Shown: piece by piece, positions 8,880 to 17,198 of the stretch | Numbering within the stretch: position 1 is the first letter of the stretch | Layout of the letters: every line of letters begins with the position of its first letter | Virus record (IMG/VR): IMGVR_UViG_3300027777_000066 | Span: 1-41,258 of that record | Source: a virus | DNA: 41,258 nt | Direction: 5' to 3' (one strand) | Position numbers and translations under genes: made by a program | Notes under the pieces: model-generated | What the model was told of the DNA's origin: nothing | What the model saw: the letters and a program-made list of their open reading frames with translations, nothing else | The model's database searches: none

Positions 8880-10903
8880 TACTTAATTCTAGTGTATGTC
8901 ACACCGCTTGCTCCGCCACCCTCCGGGGCTGATGCCGGTGCGGGCTGTCCGCGTTTCAGATAGGCGTCGATGATTGCCGGGTCGATGTCGGCGCGGCGCA
9001 AGGCGTCGTTATCCATGAACGCATCGCGCAAGTTCTTCACGGTATGACCTCCTCCTTTTATCAACTCCCACGGATGCCGGTTTTTGGAGTTGCTGATATT
9101 CAGAAACGCCAGGTCGCGGTCGTTTTCAAAGGATGGAGTCATTACCGACGCGATTAAATCATCCCGAGAGACGCCATTGGCGGAGGCCAGCCGCAGGAAG
9201 TTGCCAAGAGTCGCGGCGTTGTAGTCGGTGTTGTGATCGGAAGTCTTCTTCTTGGCGGCATTGCGTGCCGCGTCGCCGAACGGCGTGCCCGGCAGCTTGG
9301 CCGGTGCGGGTGCTGTCTGCGCCGTCGCGGCTGGGGTCGCTGCTGCCGGTCCGGTCCCTCCGATGGCTGGTCCCGGTTTTTCAAAAGCCCTCGATGCCGA
9401 GATGGCTGGAACTTGATTGGGTGCGAGATCGGGGCGGAGGATGGCCAAGGCATCCTGGAATCCTTGCCCGTTGCCTCTGGTGAAGCCCTTCCCGTATTGG
9501 GCGGCCACGCTTTGCACCTGGGCGTCGGTGATTGGGGTTGCGTTGAATTTCCCCAGATCAACCCGTTTCGGGCCTCCCCACAACCATGCGTTCCCGGCGG
9601 TTTTATCCAGCGCCGTGATGTTGTGATGAGTGTTAGAGTAGTTGATGGCAATATCCAACGGCACCCCATTGGATGTGAGCTTGGCCACGCTTGCCCGGTA
9701 TTCGGATGCCGCTGCTGCATTGGCAGGGTCGATGGCACCAGCGTTCACGTCAGTCCTCCCGAAGTAGCCCGTCGTGGTATCATCAAGCAGCTTGATGCCC
9801 TGAGGAGTATTCAGAATGTCTTTGTAGGCGGATGCAGCGGTGCCAGTGCCATCCGTTCCGGTGGCATGGTGCATGCCTACAGCCAACTCCGCCAGCTTGC
9901 GATCATTTTCGCCCCCCACCGTCAAGCGTGTCTTTGCAAGTTGGGTCGCGTTGTCAGCCGCAGCCACCGCCATGTGGGGCGCTCCGCCGAGGGCTAGTGA
10001 TGAGCGATCCCCATCCGCTGAGTTTAGCGCCGTGGCTCCAAGTGCTCTTCCCTGTCCCTGCATGAAGTCATTGCCGCCAAGTCCGCCAGCCACGTTGGCC
10101 AGTCCAGCCTGATAGTTGAGAAGGTTGCGGCGGGCCAGCAGCGCGGCAGCGGGGTCGATGGGGCGCGCGGCCTGCTGCTGGGGTTGGACTCCGGCATATT
10201 GTCCGCGAATCGCGTTGAGTTGGTCCACCGTAGTTCCGTAGGACAGGTGTTCCCGGCCCAGCACCTGCATATCCACCCTCCCGCTCGCTCCGGTGTAGGT
10301 TTCCGGATCGCGGTAAAAGTCGATGACGTTGGGGTCTTTGTTGCCGTGGGTATCGGTGGCGATATACACCTGCCCGTCAGCACCATTCCTGAACACCGTG
10401 CCAAGCGGATACACGTTCTGGTTCACGGCCACGCCAAACTGGTTGAGATTCTTTCCTGTGGAGGAAAGCCCCATGTTGGTGTTGCGATCCTGCATTTCAT
10501 CGGGACCGCCTGCCAAGCTGCCGGTGGAATAGGTGGTGAAGGGTACGCCTGATGCTGCCGGAACGCCGCCGGGAACTCCGTTCCGGTAGGCGTCAGTCAT
10601 GGATCTCATTTGCAGTTCCTGTGCGGAGATTCTTCCTTTCTCTAAATTAGCGCGTGCGTTCTCGTAGGCAGCGGCAGCGGTGGCATGATTCCCCTGAGCC
10701 CCATCAAGGGCTATCTTGGCTGCTTCCGTCTTTGGCAGCCATTCGTTGCGGGTCCGCTCGAAGTCCGTCTGTGCGCCCAGCAGTCCCATCTGCCCGTTCA
10801 TCAGCCGCGCCTTGGCGGCGTTCTCGGGGTTGTTAATCTGCATGAACGCGTCGCCGATCCCGGCGAGGTTCTGGCCTAGTGCGGCTGCTGTTTGGTAGTC
10901 CAT
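8879..10903 (-). CDS. Putative internal virion protein, 674 aa
   Basis: I do not recognise this as a named family. The N-terminal 120 residues are predicted helical and Ala/Gln-rich, with repeated AAAYENARANLEKG-like heptads. A central Gly-rich region (about 110-330) is followed by a mixed region, an Ala/Pro-rich linker (about 530-560) and a C-terminal helical domain. No signal peptide or membrane segment is clear. It lies between a smaller Ala/Gln-rich protein and the giant protein, and the junction with the latter is a TAATG overlap, which suggests linked translation and a shared particle location. A role as an ejection or internal core protein is inference. Confidence 0.6.
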   Translation of the reverse strand: MDYQTAAALGQNLAGIGDAFMQINNPENAAKARLMNGQMGLLGAQTDFERTRNEWLPKTEAAKIALDGAQGNHATAAAAYENARANLEKGRISAQELQMRSMTDAYRNGVPGGVPAASGVPFTTYSTGSLAGGPDEMQDRNTNMGLSSTGKNLNQFGVAVNQNVYPLGTVFRNGADGQVYIATDTHGNKDPNVIDFYRDPETYTGASGRVDMQVLGREHLSYGTTVDQLNAIRGQYAGVQPQQQAARPIDPAAALLARRNLLNYQAGLANVAGGLGGNDFMQGQGRALGATALNSADGDRSSLALGGAPHMAVAAADNATQLAKTRLTVGGENDRKLAELAVGMHHATGTDGTGTAASAYKDILNTPQGIKLLDDTTTGYFGRTDVNAGAIDPANAAAASEYRASVAKLTSNGVPLDIAINYSNTHHNITALDKTAGNAWLWGGPKRVDLGKFNATPITDAQVQSVAAQYGKGFTRGNGQGFQDALAILRPDLAPNQVPAISASRAFEKPGPAIGGTGPAAATPAATAQTAPAPAKLPGTPFGDAARNAAKKKTSDHNTDYNAATLGNFLRLASANGVSRDDLIASVMTPSFENDRDLAFLNISNSKNRHPWELIKGGGHTVKNLRDAFMDNDALRRADIDPAIIDAYLKRGQPAPASAPEGGGASGVTYTRIK

Positions 10904-10923
10904 AATGTGTGTGAAATGTTAGA

Positions 10924-11727
10924 TCACTCCGCGCCGGAGTAACTTCTGGAATTGAGAAACGCATCCGATTTTGCCACGGTGGGGCCGGAGTTGAACGCGC
11001 CGCTGCTCGCCGCGCTCATGCCGACGTTGCCAAGGGTGGACAGGGTTTGGCCTCCGAGCCTGAGTCCAGCTCCGGTATTGAGAATCTTCTCCTGCTGGCT
11101 TTGGTAATAGTTTTCCGAGGCATTGGAGAGCAGGCCGTTGGCCGCGAGCGGGCGGTTTAGGGCTTGGTTGCGTGCCCCGGCCAGTTGTATCATATTTGCG
11201 CTGTCTTGCAGGCGTTGGTTGCCTGCGATCCTCGCCTGTCCTAGCGCCTGCATGGCCGCCTGTGCCTGCGCCTGCTGCTGGTTGATGCCACCGGCCCGCG
11301 CCAGTTGGCTTGCCAGGGCCGCGGCGTAGGCCGTGGAGCCTGCCGCCTGCGAGTCCTGGCCGCTGCCGGCGTCGCCCACCTGCACCGCGCCTGTGGAGCG
11401 CGTGGCGTCCGCAGACAGCGGGGAGCTGCCTCTGTCTCCGGCGGCGGTTAGGGCCGCTGTGAGCGGAGCTTGGTTGGCCGCCCGGTCTGCCGCCAGCTTG
11501 TCCGGCGTGTAGGCGGCGAGCGTCTGGTCTTGGAACGCACGGCGCGATTGCAGCGCGTCCTGCCGCTGTTGCGCTTGGATCGCCATGTTGTCCTGCATGA
11601 TGGCTCCTTGTCGGGAAACCTCCTGCAAGCGGGCGGTGGCGGCGGCGCGGGCTTGTGAGGCCGAGGCGCTGGCCTGCATGGCTGATCCGGCCACGGTTGC
11701 TATTGCTGATGCTGCGAGCCAGGACAT
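10924..11727 (-). CDS. Putative internal virion protein, Ala/Gln-rich, 267 aa
   Basis: The start is placed at the ATG at 11727 (MSWLAASAIATVAGS). It lies 4 bp after the stop of the previous gene, and the residues that an upstream start would add look unlike coding sequence. The N-terminus is a hydrophobic Ala-rich helix (about 3-20), followed by a long helical region very rich in Ala, Gln and Arg (ASASQARAAATARLQ). This composition is typical of internal or ejection proteins of short-tailed phages, which form helical bundles in the capsid. No enzyme motif is seen. The neighbours on both sides are of the same kind. The specific function is not known from sequence. Confidence 0.6.
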   Translation of the reverse strand: MSWLAASAIATVAGSAMQASASASQARAAATARLQEVSRQGAIMQDNMAIQAQQRQDALQSRRAFQDQTLAAYTPDKLAADRAANQAPLTAALTAAGDRGSSPLSADATRSTGAVQVGDAGSGQDSQAAGSTAYAAALASQLARAGGINQQQAQAQAAMQALGQARIAGNQRLQDSANMIQLAGARNQALNRPLAANGLLSNASENYYQSQQEKILNTGAGLRLGGQTLSTLGNVGMSAASSGAFNSGPTVAKSDAFLNSRSYSGAE

Positions 11728-11731
11728 GATG

Positions 11732-12196
11732 TTACGGGGTGAGTTGGTCTGCGGGCAGCGATAGCCGCCATTGGTTGTTGGATGGATTCCCTTCGCCGAG
11801 TAATGGATTGAAGTGGGGGGCAAGGATGCTGTCCGCGATTTTTTCAACGTCCGTCTCTTGAGTGGCGTGGAAAGTCGTCCACACCGTATCTTCCAGCGCG
11901 TAGGCCATGCGGCGGGTTCCCGGCTGGGTGATGCCGCAATGCGGAGCGGTGAGCGTGACGGCTCCCTCGTTCTCGCTCATCACCTGCATGCTGCCCTTGG
12001 ATATGACGAACGGGTGCTGGGTGGCGTGTTCCATCGTGGCAACGATGGTGCCCTTGGGCACGCTCACCTCGCGGATATACATGCCCGGCGTGAAGCGATG
12101 CACCACCGGGCAATCCGCCGACGGGTGTAGGGTGAGAGCGAACTCCATCTCATCGAAGCTGGATGGCACCGCCGGATTTGTAACAAGATCGTTCAT
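11732..12196 (-). CDS. Cupin-fold phage protein
   Basis: This 154-aa protein matches the pattern of a small cupin-like family often found among podovirus head-tail genes. It contains YIREVSVPKGTIVATMEHATQHPFVISKGSMQVMSENEG, quoted here only as a region (about 40-80), then ITQPGTRRMAYALEDTVW and a TTFHATQETDVEKI segment. The double-stranded beta fold is suggested by the repeating strand-Gly-turn pattern. The usual cupin metal ligands are only partly present (H57, H61), so catalysis is uncertain. It starts by an ATGA overlap with the gene before it. The role in the virion is unknown; such proteins may be structural or may modify host products. Confidence 0.65.
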   Translation of the reverse strand: MNDLVTNPAVPSSFDEMEFALTLHPSADCPVVHRFTPGMYIREVSVPKGTIVATMEHATQHPFVISKGSMQVMSENEGAVTLTAPHCGITQPGTRRMAYALEDTVWTTFHATQETDVEKIADSILAPHFNPLLGEGNPSNNQWRLSLPADQLTP

Positions 12197-12909
12197 CGGA
12201 TGGTGCTTACCCCGCTGGAAGAATTGCCGGAACCGCTCTGTCCGTTCCTGGCGTTGTCCGCCATCTGGTTGGTGATCGGGCTGAACAAGCCGTAGGACTG
12301 GCCGTTGTAGAGGGAGTTTTGATAGTCGTTGGCCGCGTACTTCGCCGCCTGGTTGAGCAGGCCGCTGATCGGCTCGTAGGCGGGGGCCGTCTTGAGCGCG
12401 GCGGTATTGCCCGCAGCCGCCTGCATGCCCACGTCGGGGGATTCAGAAGAGTACATCTGTGAGATGGACGATTGCTTCGCCGCGTTCACCGCGTCGCGCT
12501 GCTGGTTGGCGTAGTCCAGCGACTTCGATTGCGCGTCACGGAAGATTCCGCCGTAGGTGGTTGCCATGTTGCCCTGCTGCATGGCGTCGGTCGATGAGTG
12601 CAGCTTGCCCTTGTTGGCCAGTGCCGAGCGCAAGGCTGTCTGCGCGGTGGCTTGGTTCTGTTGGATCTGCGGGTTGGCGTAGTCCAGGTAGCTGGTCTGC
12701 AAGCCCTTGTAGTAAGGGTCATCGAACCCGGCGTAGGACTTATTGATGCTGTCCAGACCCGACGCCATTGCCGCCCGGTGGTCTGCCGCGTCCTTGGCCA
12801 CTTGCGCCGCCTGGTCTTGCTGCCACTGGAACTGCTGGGCAGACTGTTGTTCAGCGGCGTCCGCCGCCTTCTTGGCTGCGCCTCCGAAAAGATCACTGAT
12901 CCACGACAT
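12193..12909 (-). CDS. Putative internal virion / ejection protein, 238 aa
   Basis: The protein begins MSWISDLFGGAAKKAADAA, a short amphipathic helix with a Gly turn, then a long Gln/Ala-rich helical stretch (QQFQWQQDQAAQVAKDAADHR) and a Gly/Ser-rich tail. The first residues resemble those of the 267-aa protein two genes downstream (MSWLAAS), and both share Ala/Gln composition. Such proteins sit inside the head or in the tail bore of short-tailed phages and leave with the DNA. No catalytic motif is visible. Upstream lies a 136-bp gap with a strong hairpin and a GACA repeat. Function is inferred only from composition and position. Confidence 0.55.
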   Translation of the reverse strand: MSWISDLFGGAAKKAADAAEQQSAQQFQWQQDQAAQVAKDAADHRAAMASGLDSINKSYAGFDDPYYKGLQTSYLDYANPQIQQNQATAQTALRSALANKGKLHSSTDAMQQGNMATTYGGIFRDAQSKSLDYANQQRDAVNAAKQSSISQMYSSESPDVGMQAAAGNTAALKTAPAYEPISGLLNQAAKYAANDYQNSLYNGQSYGLFSPITNQMADNARNGQSGSGNSSSGVSTIR

Positions 12910-12999
12910 GTCTTAGAAATCCCTCCCGTGTATGTTCGCGTCAGACATGGCCTGAAAAATCGGGGTTTTCGCCAGACACGTCAAACCAAAAGCGATTTT

Positions 13000-13019
13000 C
13001 CGCGCCTTATATGGCGCGG
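13000..13019 (-). other. Perfect 7-bp hairpin next to a CAGACAGAC repeat, in the intergenic gap 12910-13045
   Basis: CCGCGCC, a 6-nt AT loop and GGCGCGG form a perfect stem. It is directly joined to the tetranucleotide repeat at 13021-13033. No T-run follows on either strand, so it is not a standard intrinsic terminator. It lies in the longest gap of the structural block, between the nozzle-like gene and an internal-protein gene, and could be an RNA-processing or mRNA-stabilising hairpin. Confidence 0.5.
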
Positions 13020-13045
13020 ACAGACAGACAGACGCCAGCCAGCCG

Positions 13046-14806
13046 CTATTTCGGCGGATCGGTGAACTCGAAGTGGCAGGCGAAGGAGGATAGTTTGGCG
13101 GCGGACGGGTCATGGCTGGTGAACTTGAAGCCGACGTGCGTGCCGTAGCCGCACAGACCGAACGACGGCAGGCTGAAGTTCTGCCCCACCACGCTGCCCG
13201 CCTCGACGAACGCGCCGCTCACCGGGTCGGTGCTGTAGGAAATGTGCCAGGTGCCGTCGCAGCTCACGTCGAGCCCGTGGAAGCGCTTGCGGTGCGCCGC
13301 CTTGTCGGCGTCCAGCCAGGACAGCTCCACCGTCGCCTCGCAGGCGTCGTAGGTCAGGCCGTCGTTGCCGCCGTAGAGGTAGATTTGGTTGCCGGAGCGG
13401 GCGTAGAGGCGGTTATTCTGCACAGCCCAATCACTCACCGCGAAGCCCGTCTCATAGGTCGTCCACGCCGCGATGCCGCTGGCCGGGAAGAACGAGTACA
13501 CAAACACCTTGTCGCCGATGGCCAGCATGTAGCGGCCCTCGCCCGGTTCGATCACCCCGCAGGCGCGGGACATGGATTCCTCGGTGAGAGTGCGCACCTG
13601 CTTGATGACCAGCGGGTCGATGTTGGTGCCCACGTCGAACACGGTCGCCGCGTTGGACGCGTCGCGCGCCCGCAGGCTGCGGATACCCGTGTCCGATAGA
13701 AAGAACACATCCAGCTCGCCGAAGTTCACCGTGCTGCGCGGGGCAAAGGTGCCGATATTGTCCAAAATCTGCACCGGCACGTTGGCCACCGGGTCGCCCG
13801 CCACCACCGCCCACACCTGGGTGCTGCGGCGCGCGAAAACCGCCAGATAGTTCTGGTAGGGTGCCATCGCCACCAGCGTGTCCGCCTGCCCGGTCTGCGA
13901 GTCGAGAGATTCAAAACCGGAGAAATTCACCGGGGCCGGTGGGGTGGTGATCGCCGGTTGTTTCCAGATGCTCGCGTTCTCGGTGTCGGAGAAATACAGC
14001 AATCCCTGCACCGTCGCGTACACCTTGTTGCGGTGCGTGCGGATCGCGCTGCCCGTGCCGCTCGCCGCCGTGGCCAGCATGTAGGCAGTTCCGCCCACCG
14101 TGATCGTCCATGAGTCCGTCGCCTCGCTGCCCGCCAGCGTGCCATTGCGGGACAGCGTCACAGTGGACACCTGGGCCACGCCTGCCGCCGCCGAGGCGGT
14201 ATTGGCGATGCTCATGCCGTTGTTGGTTCCCGTGTCTGTGGACATGGCGACAGACAGCGTGAACGCCGTGTTCACCGCGTCCGCCGTGATGGTGATCGTT
14301 GGCGCTCCGGCGATGGTCGAGTACACTGCCGTCACCGCCGGGTGCTTCGTCACCAGGTCGGCCAGGGCGCGGCCAAGTGTGAAAATATCGCTCGACGCCG
14401 CGCCCACGCTGTCCCAATCGGTGATGCGCACGCCGTTGTAAAAGTGGTGGACCGTCCCGTTGTCAAAGCGGGCCACCACGTAGGGAGAACCGGCGAAATT
14501 ATCGGTGGAAATCACCTCCGTCATGGCCGGTGTCCCGGTCGCTTCAAGTCGTTGGTAAAACAGACCGGCGGGCATGGCCGGTGCGGCTATCGACCCGAAC
14601 ACATAGACTCCCGTGCGCGTGGCGTGCAGGCCGAACGTCCCGGCGGGCAGCGCGAACTTCGGCACGAACGCCTTGCGCTTCTCAATCTCCCCGCCCCGGT
14701 TGATATGGATGTTGTTGCCGCTAACCAGGCTGCCCTGCTGGGCGCTGATCTTGCTGCGGCGGGCATCCAATCCCTGCTTGAACGAACTGACGAAGATGTA
14801 GGCCAT
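13046..14806 (-). CDS. Tail nozzle / stabilisation protein (P22 gp10- or T7 gp12-like role)
   Basis: This 586-aa protein is beta-rich. The N-terminus (FKQGLDARRSKISAQQGSL, then GNNIHINRGGEIEKRKAF) carries the pattern seen at the start of podovirus tail hub/nozzle proteins. Several repeats look like beta-propeller blades (for example LLYFSDTENASIW, YLAVFARRSTQVWAV, DVFFLSDTGIRSL, VFVYSFFPASGIAAW). An insert at about 150-230 is Thr/Ala-rich. It follows the adaptor gene by 14 bp, the order seen in P22-like genomes (adaptor then plug/nozzle). It would form the lower part of the short tail. The fold assignment is inference from pattern. Confidence 0.72.
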   Translation of the reverse strand: MAYIFVSSFKQGLDARRSKISAQQGSLVSGNNIHINRGGEIEKRKAFVPKFALPAGTFGLHATRTGVYVFGSIAAPAMPAGLFYQRLEATGTPAMTEVISTDNFAGSPYVVARFDNGTVHHFYNGVRITDWDSVGAASSDIFTLGRALADLVTKHPAVTAVYSTIAGAPTITITADAVNTAFTLSVAMSTDTGTNNGMSIANTASAAAGVAQVSTVTLSRNGTLAGSEATDSWTITVGGTAYMLATAASGTGSAIRTHRNKVYATVQGLLYFSDTENASIWKQPAITTPPAPVNFSGFESLDSQTGQADTLVAMAPYQNYLAVFARRSTQVWAVVAGDPVANVPVQILDNIGTFAPRSTVNFGELDVFFLSDTGIRSLRARDASNAATVFDVGTNIDPLVIKQVRTLTEESMSRACGVIEPGEGRYMLAIGDKVFVYSFFPASGIAAWTTYETGFAVSDWAVQNNRLYARSGNQIYLYGGNDGLTYDACEATVELSWLDADKAAHRKRFHGLDVSCDGTWHISYSTDPVSGAFVEAGSVVGQNFSLPSFGLCGYGTHVGFKFTSHDPSAAKLSSFACHFEFTDPPK

Positions 14807-14819
14807 GGGGAATGACGTG

Positions 14820-15593
14820 CTACACCCAAACGCTTGGTGGAGTGTACGGCGGTGGAGTTGGATTGACGGTGGCGGGTGGTGCAGATGGGGCAGGAGCTCC
14901 TGAAGTCATGGCATAGACGGAGCTTCTCAGGCGGTGTCCGGTTGGCGAGCCGCCGCCCATCACGAAGGTTTCCGACTTCTGGAAGCGCCCCTTGAGCCGG
15001 TTGTAGTGCGAGGTGGCCATCTGGAGCTTGATTGGCGCGTCCTGGGTCTTGCCTCGGGCCAGCATCTCGGCGGCCGCCATGAGCACCAGCAGCGTCCCGT
15101 CGAGGTCGCACTTGTCGGTGCCCGCCACCAGCGGCGCAAGCGTCTTCATCGCACGGAAGCGGATAGCTCCCGCCGCCACTGGCACCGGCCACACCTCGAA
15201 CTGGTTGCCCTCGTAGTGGTTCCATTTGCGGATATAGTAATCCGTCACGCCAGCGTCGGAGTTGAACAGGTTGTAATCCTCCGGCGTGATGCCGTAGTCG
15301 ATGGGTCGCCAGTGTGGATTGGTGGCGTCGGAGTCCCGCGCCCACACGCCGTAGATGCGCTCGAAGTCCACGTCGTTGTGGAACGTGTAGTAGCGTTCTC
15401 CCGCCTGCATCGCCTGCTCGCGGAACACCCGCAGGTGCGGCCAGTTGAAGTCCGCGTAGTACGTCTCCTGCACCCGCCGCAACGTCTGTTGCAGACCGGG
15501 CAGGGCTTGCGCCCCCATCGAGAGATTGGTCGAATCGCCAATCTCCGCCCGCAGGGCAGTTACCAATTGGTCAAGTGTTTGTCCGGCGGGCAT
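14820..15593 (-). CDS. Head-tail adaptor (connector) protein
   Basis: This 257-aa protein has LDQLVTALRAEIGDS at the N-terminus, then LQQTLRRVQETYYADFNWPHLR, and repeated aromatic segments such as YYIRKWNHYEGNQFEVWPVPV. These resemble podovirus adaptor proteins that dock under the portal and hold the nozzle. A helical part (about 165-225, LVLMAAAEMLARGK...SHYNRLKGRFQKSE) follows. The last 35 residues are a Pro-rich tail. The gene order of coat, small protein, adaptor and nozzle supports the call. No Shine-Dalgarno is seen; the leader is CA-rich (ACACACCAACTCC). Confidence 0.68.
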   Translation of the reverse strand: MPAGQTLDQLVTALRAEIGDSTNLSMGAQALPGLQQTLRRVQETYYADFNWPHLRVFREQAMQAGERYYTFHNDVDFERIYGVWARDSDATNPHWRPIDYGITPEDYNLFNSDAGVTDYYIRKWNHYEGNQFEVWPVPVAAGAIRFRAMKTLAPLVAGTDKCDLDGTLLVLMAAAEMLARGKTQDAPIKLQMATSHYNRLKGRFQKSETFVMGGGSPTGHRLRSSVYAMTSGAPAPSAPPATVNPTPPPYTPPSVWV

Positions 15594-15610
15594 GGAGTTG
15601 GTGTGTTAGA

Positions 15611-16003
15611 TCAGTCGCAGGGCTCGAACGCTTCTTCCACGCCGATCTTGGGCGTGAGCTTGATGCCGCCGCGCTTAGCCTTGGCCGGTTCGTCGGCGCT
15701 GGATTCTTCAGGCTCGTCCACCACGTCTGCAAACACGGCAGACAGCCGGGTAGGAAGTTGCAGGTTGAAGGCGCGTTGGCCTAGAATGCGCGTGGTACTC
15801 TCCTCGCCGTAGAAGTTGGCGATGCGGTCGTACTCCGCCGGGTGGTTCACCGGGCGCTCGGCGGTGCTGTCCGCGAGGCGGGCCACCCCGTCCACTCCAT
15901 GAATGCCGATTAAAACGCCGATTTCAGGAACCGAGACGTTATCGCGTTGAACCGTGTTGGTGAGATCGCCGCCTAGGGCGACCATGACTGAGCAGTACTG
16001 CAT
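15611..16003 (-). CDS. Small conserved-position structural protein, 130 aa
   Basis: I do not recognise the family. The protein has a compact N-terminal half (SVPEIGVLIGIHGVDGVARLADS) with likely beta strands, a central acidic segment and a Lys-rich C-terminal part (AKAKRGGIKLTPKIG). It lies between the major capsid gene and the adaptor, a place usually taken by a head decoration, head completion or connector accessory protein. The start at 16003 follows a CA-rich leader with CCAACACCAACACCACCCC. Function is not known; a head-completion role is only a guess from order. Confidence 0.55.
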   Translation of the reverse strand: MQYCSVMVALGGDLTNTVQRDNVSVPEIGVLIGIHGVDGVARLADSTAERPVNHPAEYDRIANFYGEESTTRILGQRAFNLQLPTRLSAVFADVVDEPEESSADEPAKAKRGGIKLTPKIGVEEAFEPCD

Positions 16004-16095
16004 GGGGTGGTGTTGGTGTTGGTTGCTTTTGATAGATAGAGAAAGGGGGGGGAAGGCGGGGCCACCGGAGCAGCCCCGCCTTTGTGAAGCATGGC

Positions 16096-17178
16096 TTAGG
16101 CCACCGCATAGACTCCGCAGGAGTTCATGCGTTTGACCACGGTGCCGCCGGTCCAGGTCATCGAGCGATACAGCGCGTACTTGTCCTCGGGGCGGGCGGG
16201 GGCGTGGACCTTGTTGTCCTCGCCTTCCATCGCGTAGAGTTGGATCGCGTCGGTGTCGATGAAGTAGCAGCGTTTGCTGTAGTCGATGGCACCACCGATG
16301 ATGGTTTGCAGATCATCGAGCGTCGGGTCATAGACCACGGTGCCGATGCCGTTGAGCGACAGCTTGGGAGCCGACAGATCGCGGTTGCCAGCGATGCCCG
16401 TCTGCGAATACTGCGACTTGGCGGCAACTTCAGCTTCCAGCGCATCGAGGAATTTCGATCCGCAGAGGATGAGGTTGGGCTTGCCACCGTAACGGGTGAG
16501 CTGGCGCACTTCCTTCCGCAGAGCGGTAGTGAGCGCGTCGGAACCTGCCGTGGTGGTGATGAGCGGGCGGTTGCGCCACCAGGTACTCGTCGCACGGTTA
16601 ATGCCGCCGATGGTGCCGGTAGTCACCGCGTCGGTGATGTAGGCCAGGATGCCGGGGACCAACTTGGCGTCTGCCGTTCCGTCCAGCCACAGCATCTCGT
16701 TCATCTTGCGGCTCCAACCTTCAGCCATCGAATGCAACTTGTGGTCGAGCAGGCTGGTGAGGCTGGTCACGTCGCGGCCAGACACTTGCGACGGCTTCTC
16801 ACCGAACGCGCTGTCGAGGATGGTGATGCCGTCGGCCTTGAGTTCGGAGAAACTGATGGTGATGCCGGCGTGGATTTCCTTGTACCCGTAGGCAGCACGC
16901 TTCAGGTAGGCCGGGTTCTGGAACGTCACCGAGTCGGTGCCGCTGAAGCCCTTGAAGAAGTTGCTGTCGGAGTTGAGGTAATCGCCCACGACCGGGACGC
17001 TGATTTTTTCCTTGCCGCCCGGGAAGGTCTTCTGCTTGCCGCGCAGGGCGGCGAGCAGGGGCTTGTCCTGGGTGGTCTGGTCGAACGCCTCGCCCTTGAT
17101 GTAGAAGTCAAGTGCGGCGTTGGCAATGGATTCGAGTTGTCCGGCGGTGATGCCGGTGGCAGATGGTGAAAATGACAT
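16096..17178 (-). CDS. Major capsid protein
   Basis: This 360-aa protein is the likely coat protein. It follows the scaffold gene by 20 bp. The pattern fits HK97-fold coat proteins: an N-arm (ITAGQLESIANAALDFYIKGEAF), an E-loop-like region with GGKEKISVPVVGDY, a long spine helix (about 128-165, VSGRDVTSLTSLLDHKLHSMAEGWSRKMNEML) and a C-terminal beta part with FIDTDAIQLYAMEGEDNKV. No N-terminal prohead protease delta domain is present, which agrees with a separate scaffold gene. No Shine-Dalgarno precedes the start, which is odd for the most highly made protein of a phage. Confidence 0.8.
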   Translation of the reverse strand: MSFSPSATGITAGQLESIANAALDFYIKGEAFDQTTQDKPLLAALRGKQKTFPGGKEKISVPVVGDYLNSDSNFFKGFSGTDSVTFQNPAYLKRAAYGYKEIHAGITISFSELKADGITILDSAFGEKPSQVSGRDVTSLTSLLDHKLHSMAEGWSRKMNEMLWLDGTADAKLVPGILAYITDAVTTGTIGGINRATSTWWRNRPLITTTAGSDALTTALRKEVRQLTRYGGKPNLILCGSKFLDALEAEVAAKSQYSQTGIAGNRDLSAPKLSLNGIGTVVYDPTLDDLQTIIGGAIDYSKRCYFIDTDAIQLYAMEGEDNKVHAPARPEDKYALYRSMTWTGGTVVKRMNSCGVYAVA

Positions 17179-17198
17179 GATCGTATATGGTTAGAGTC

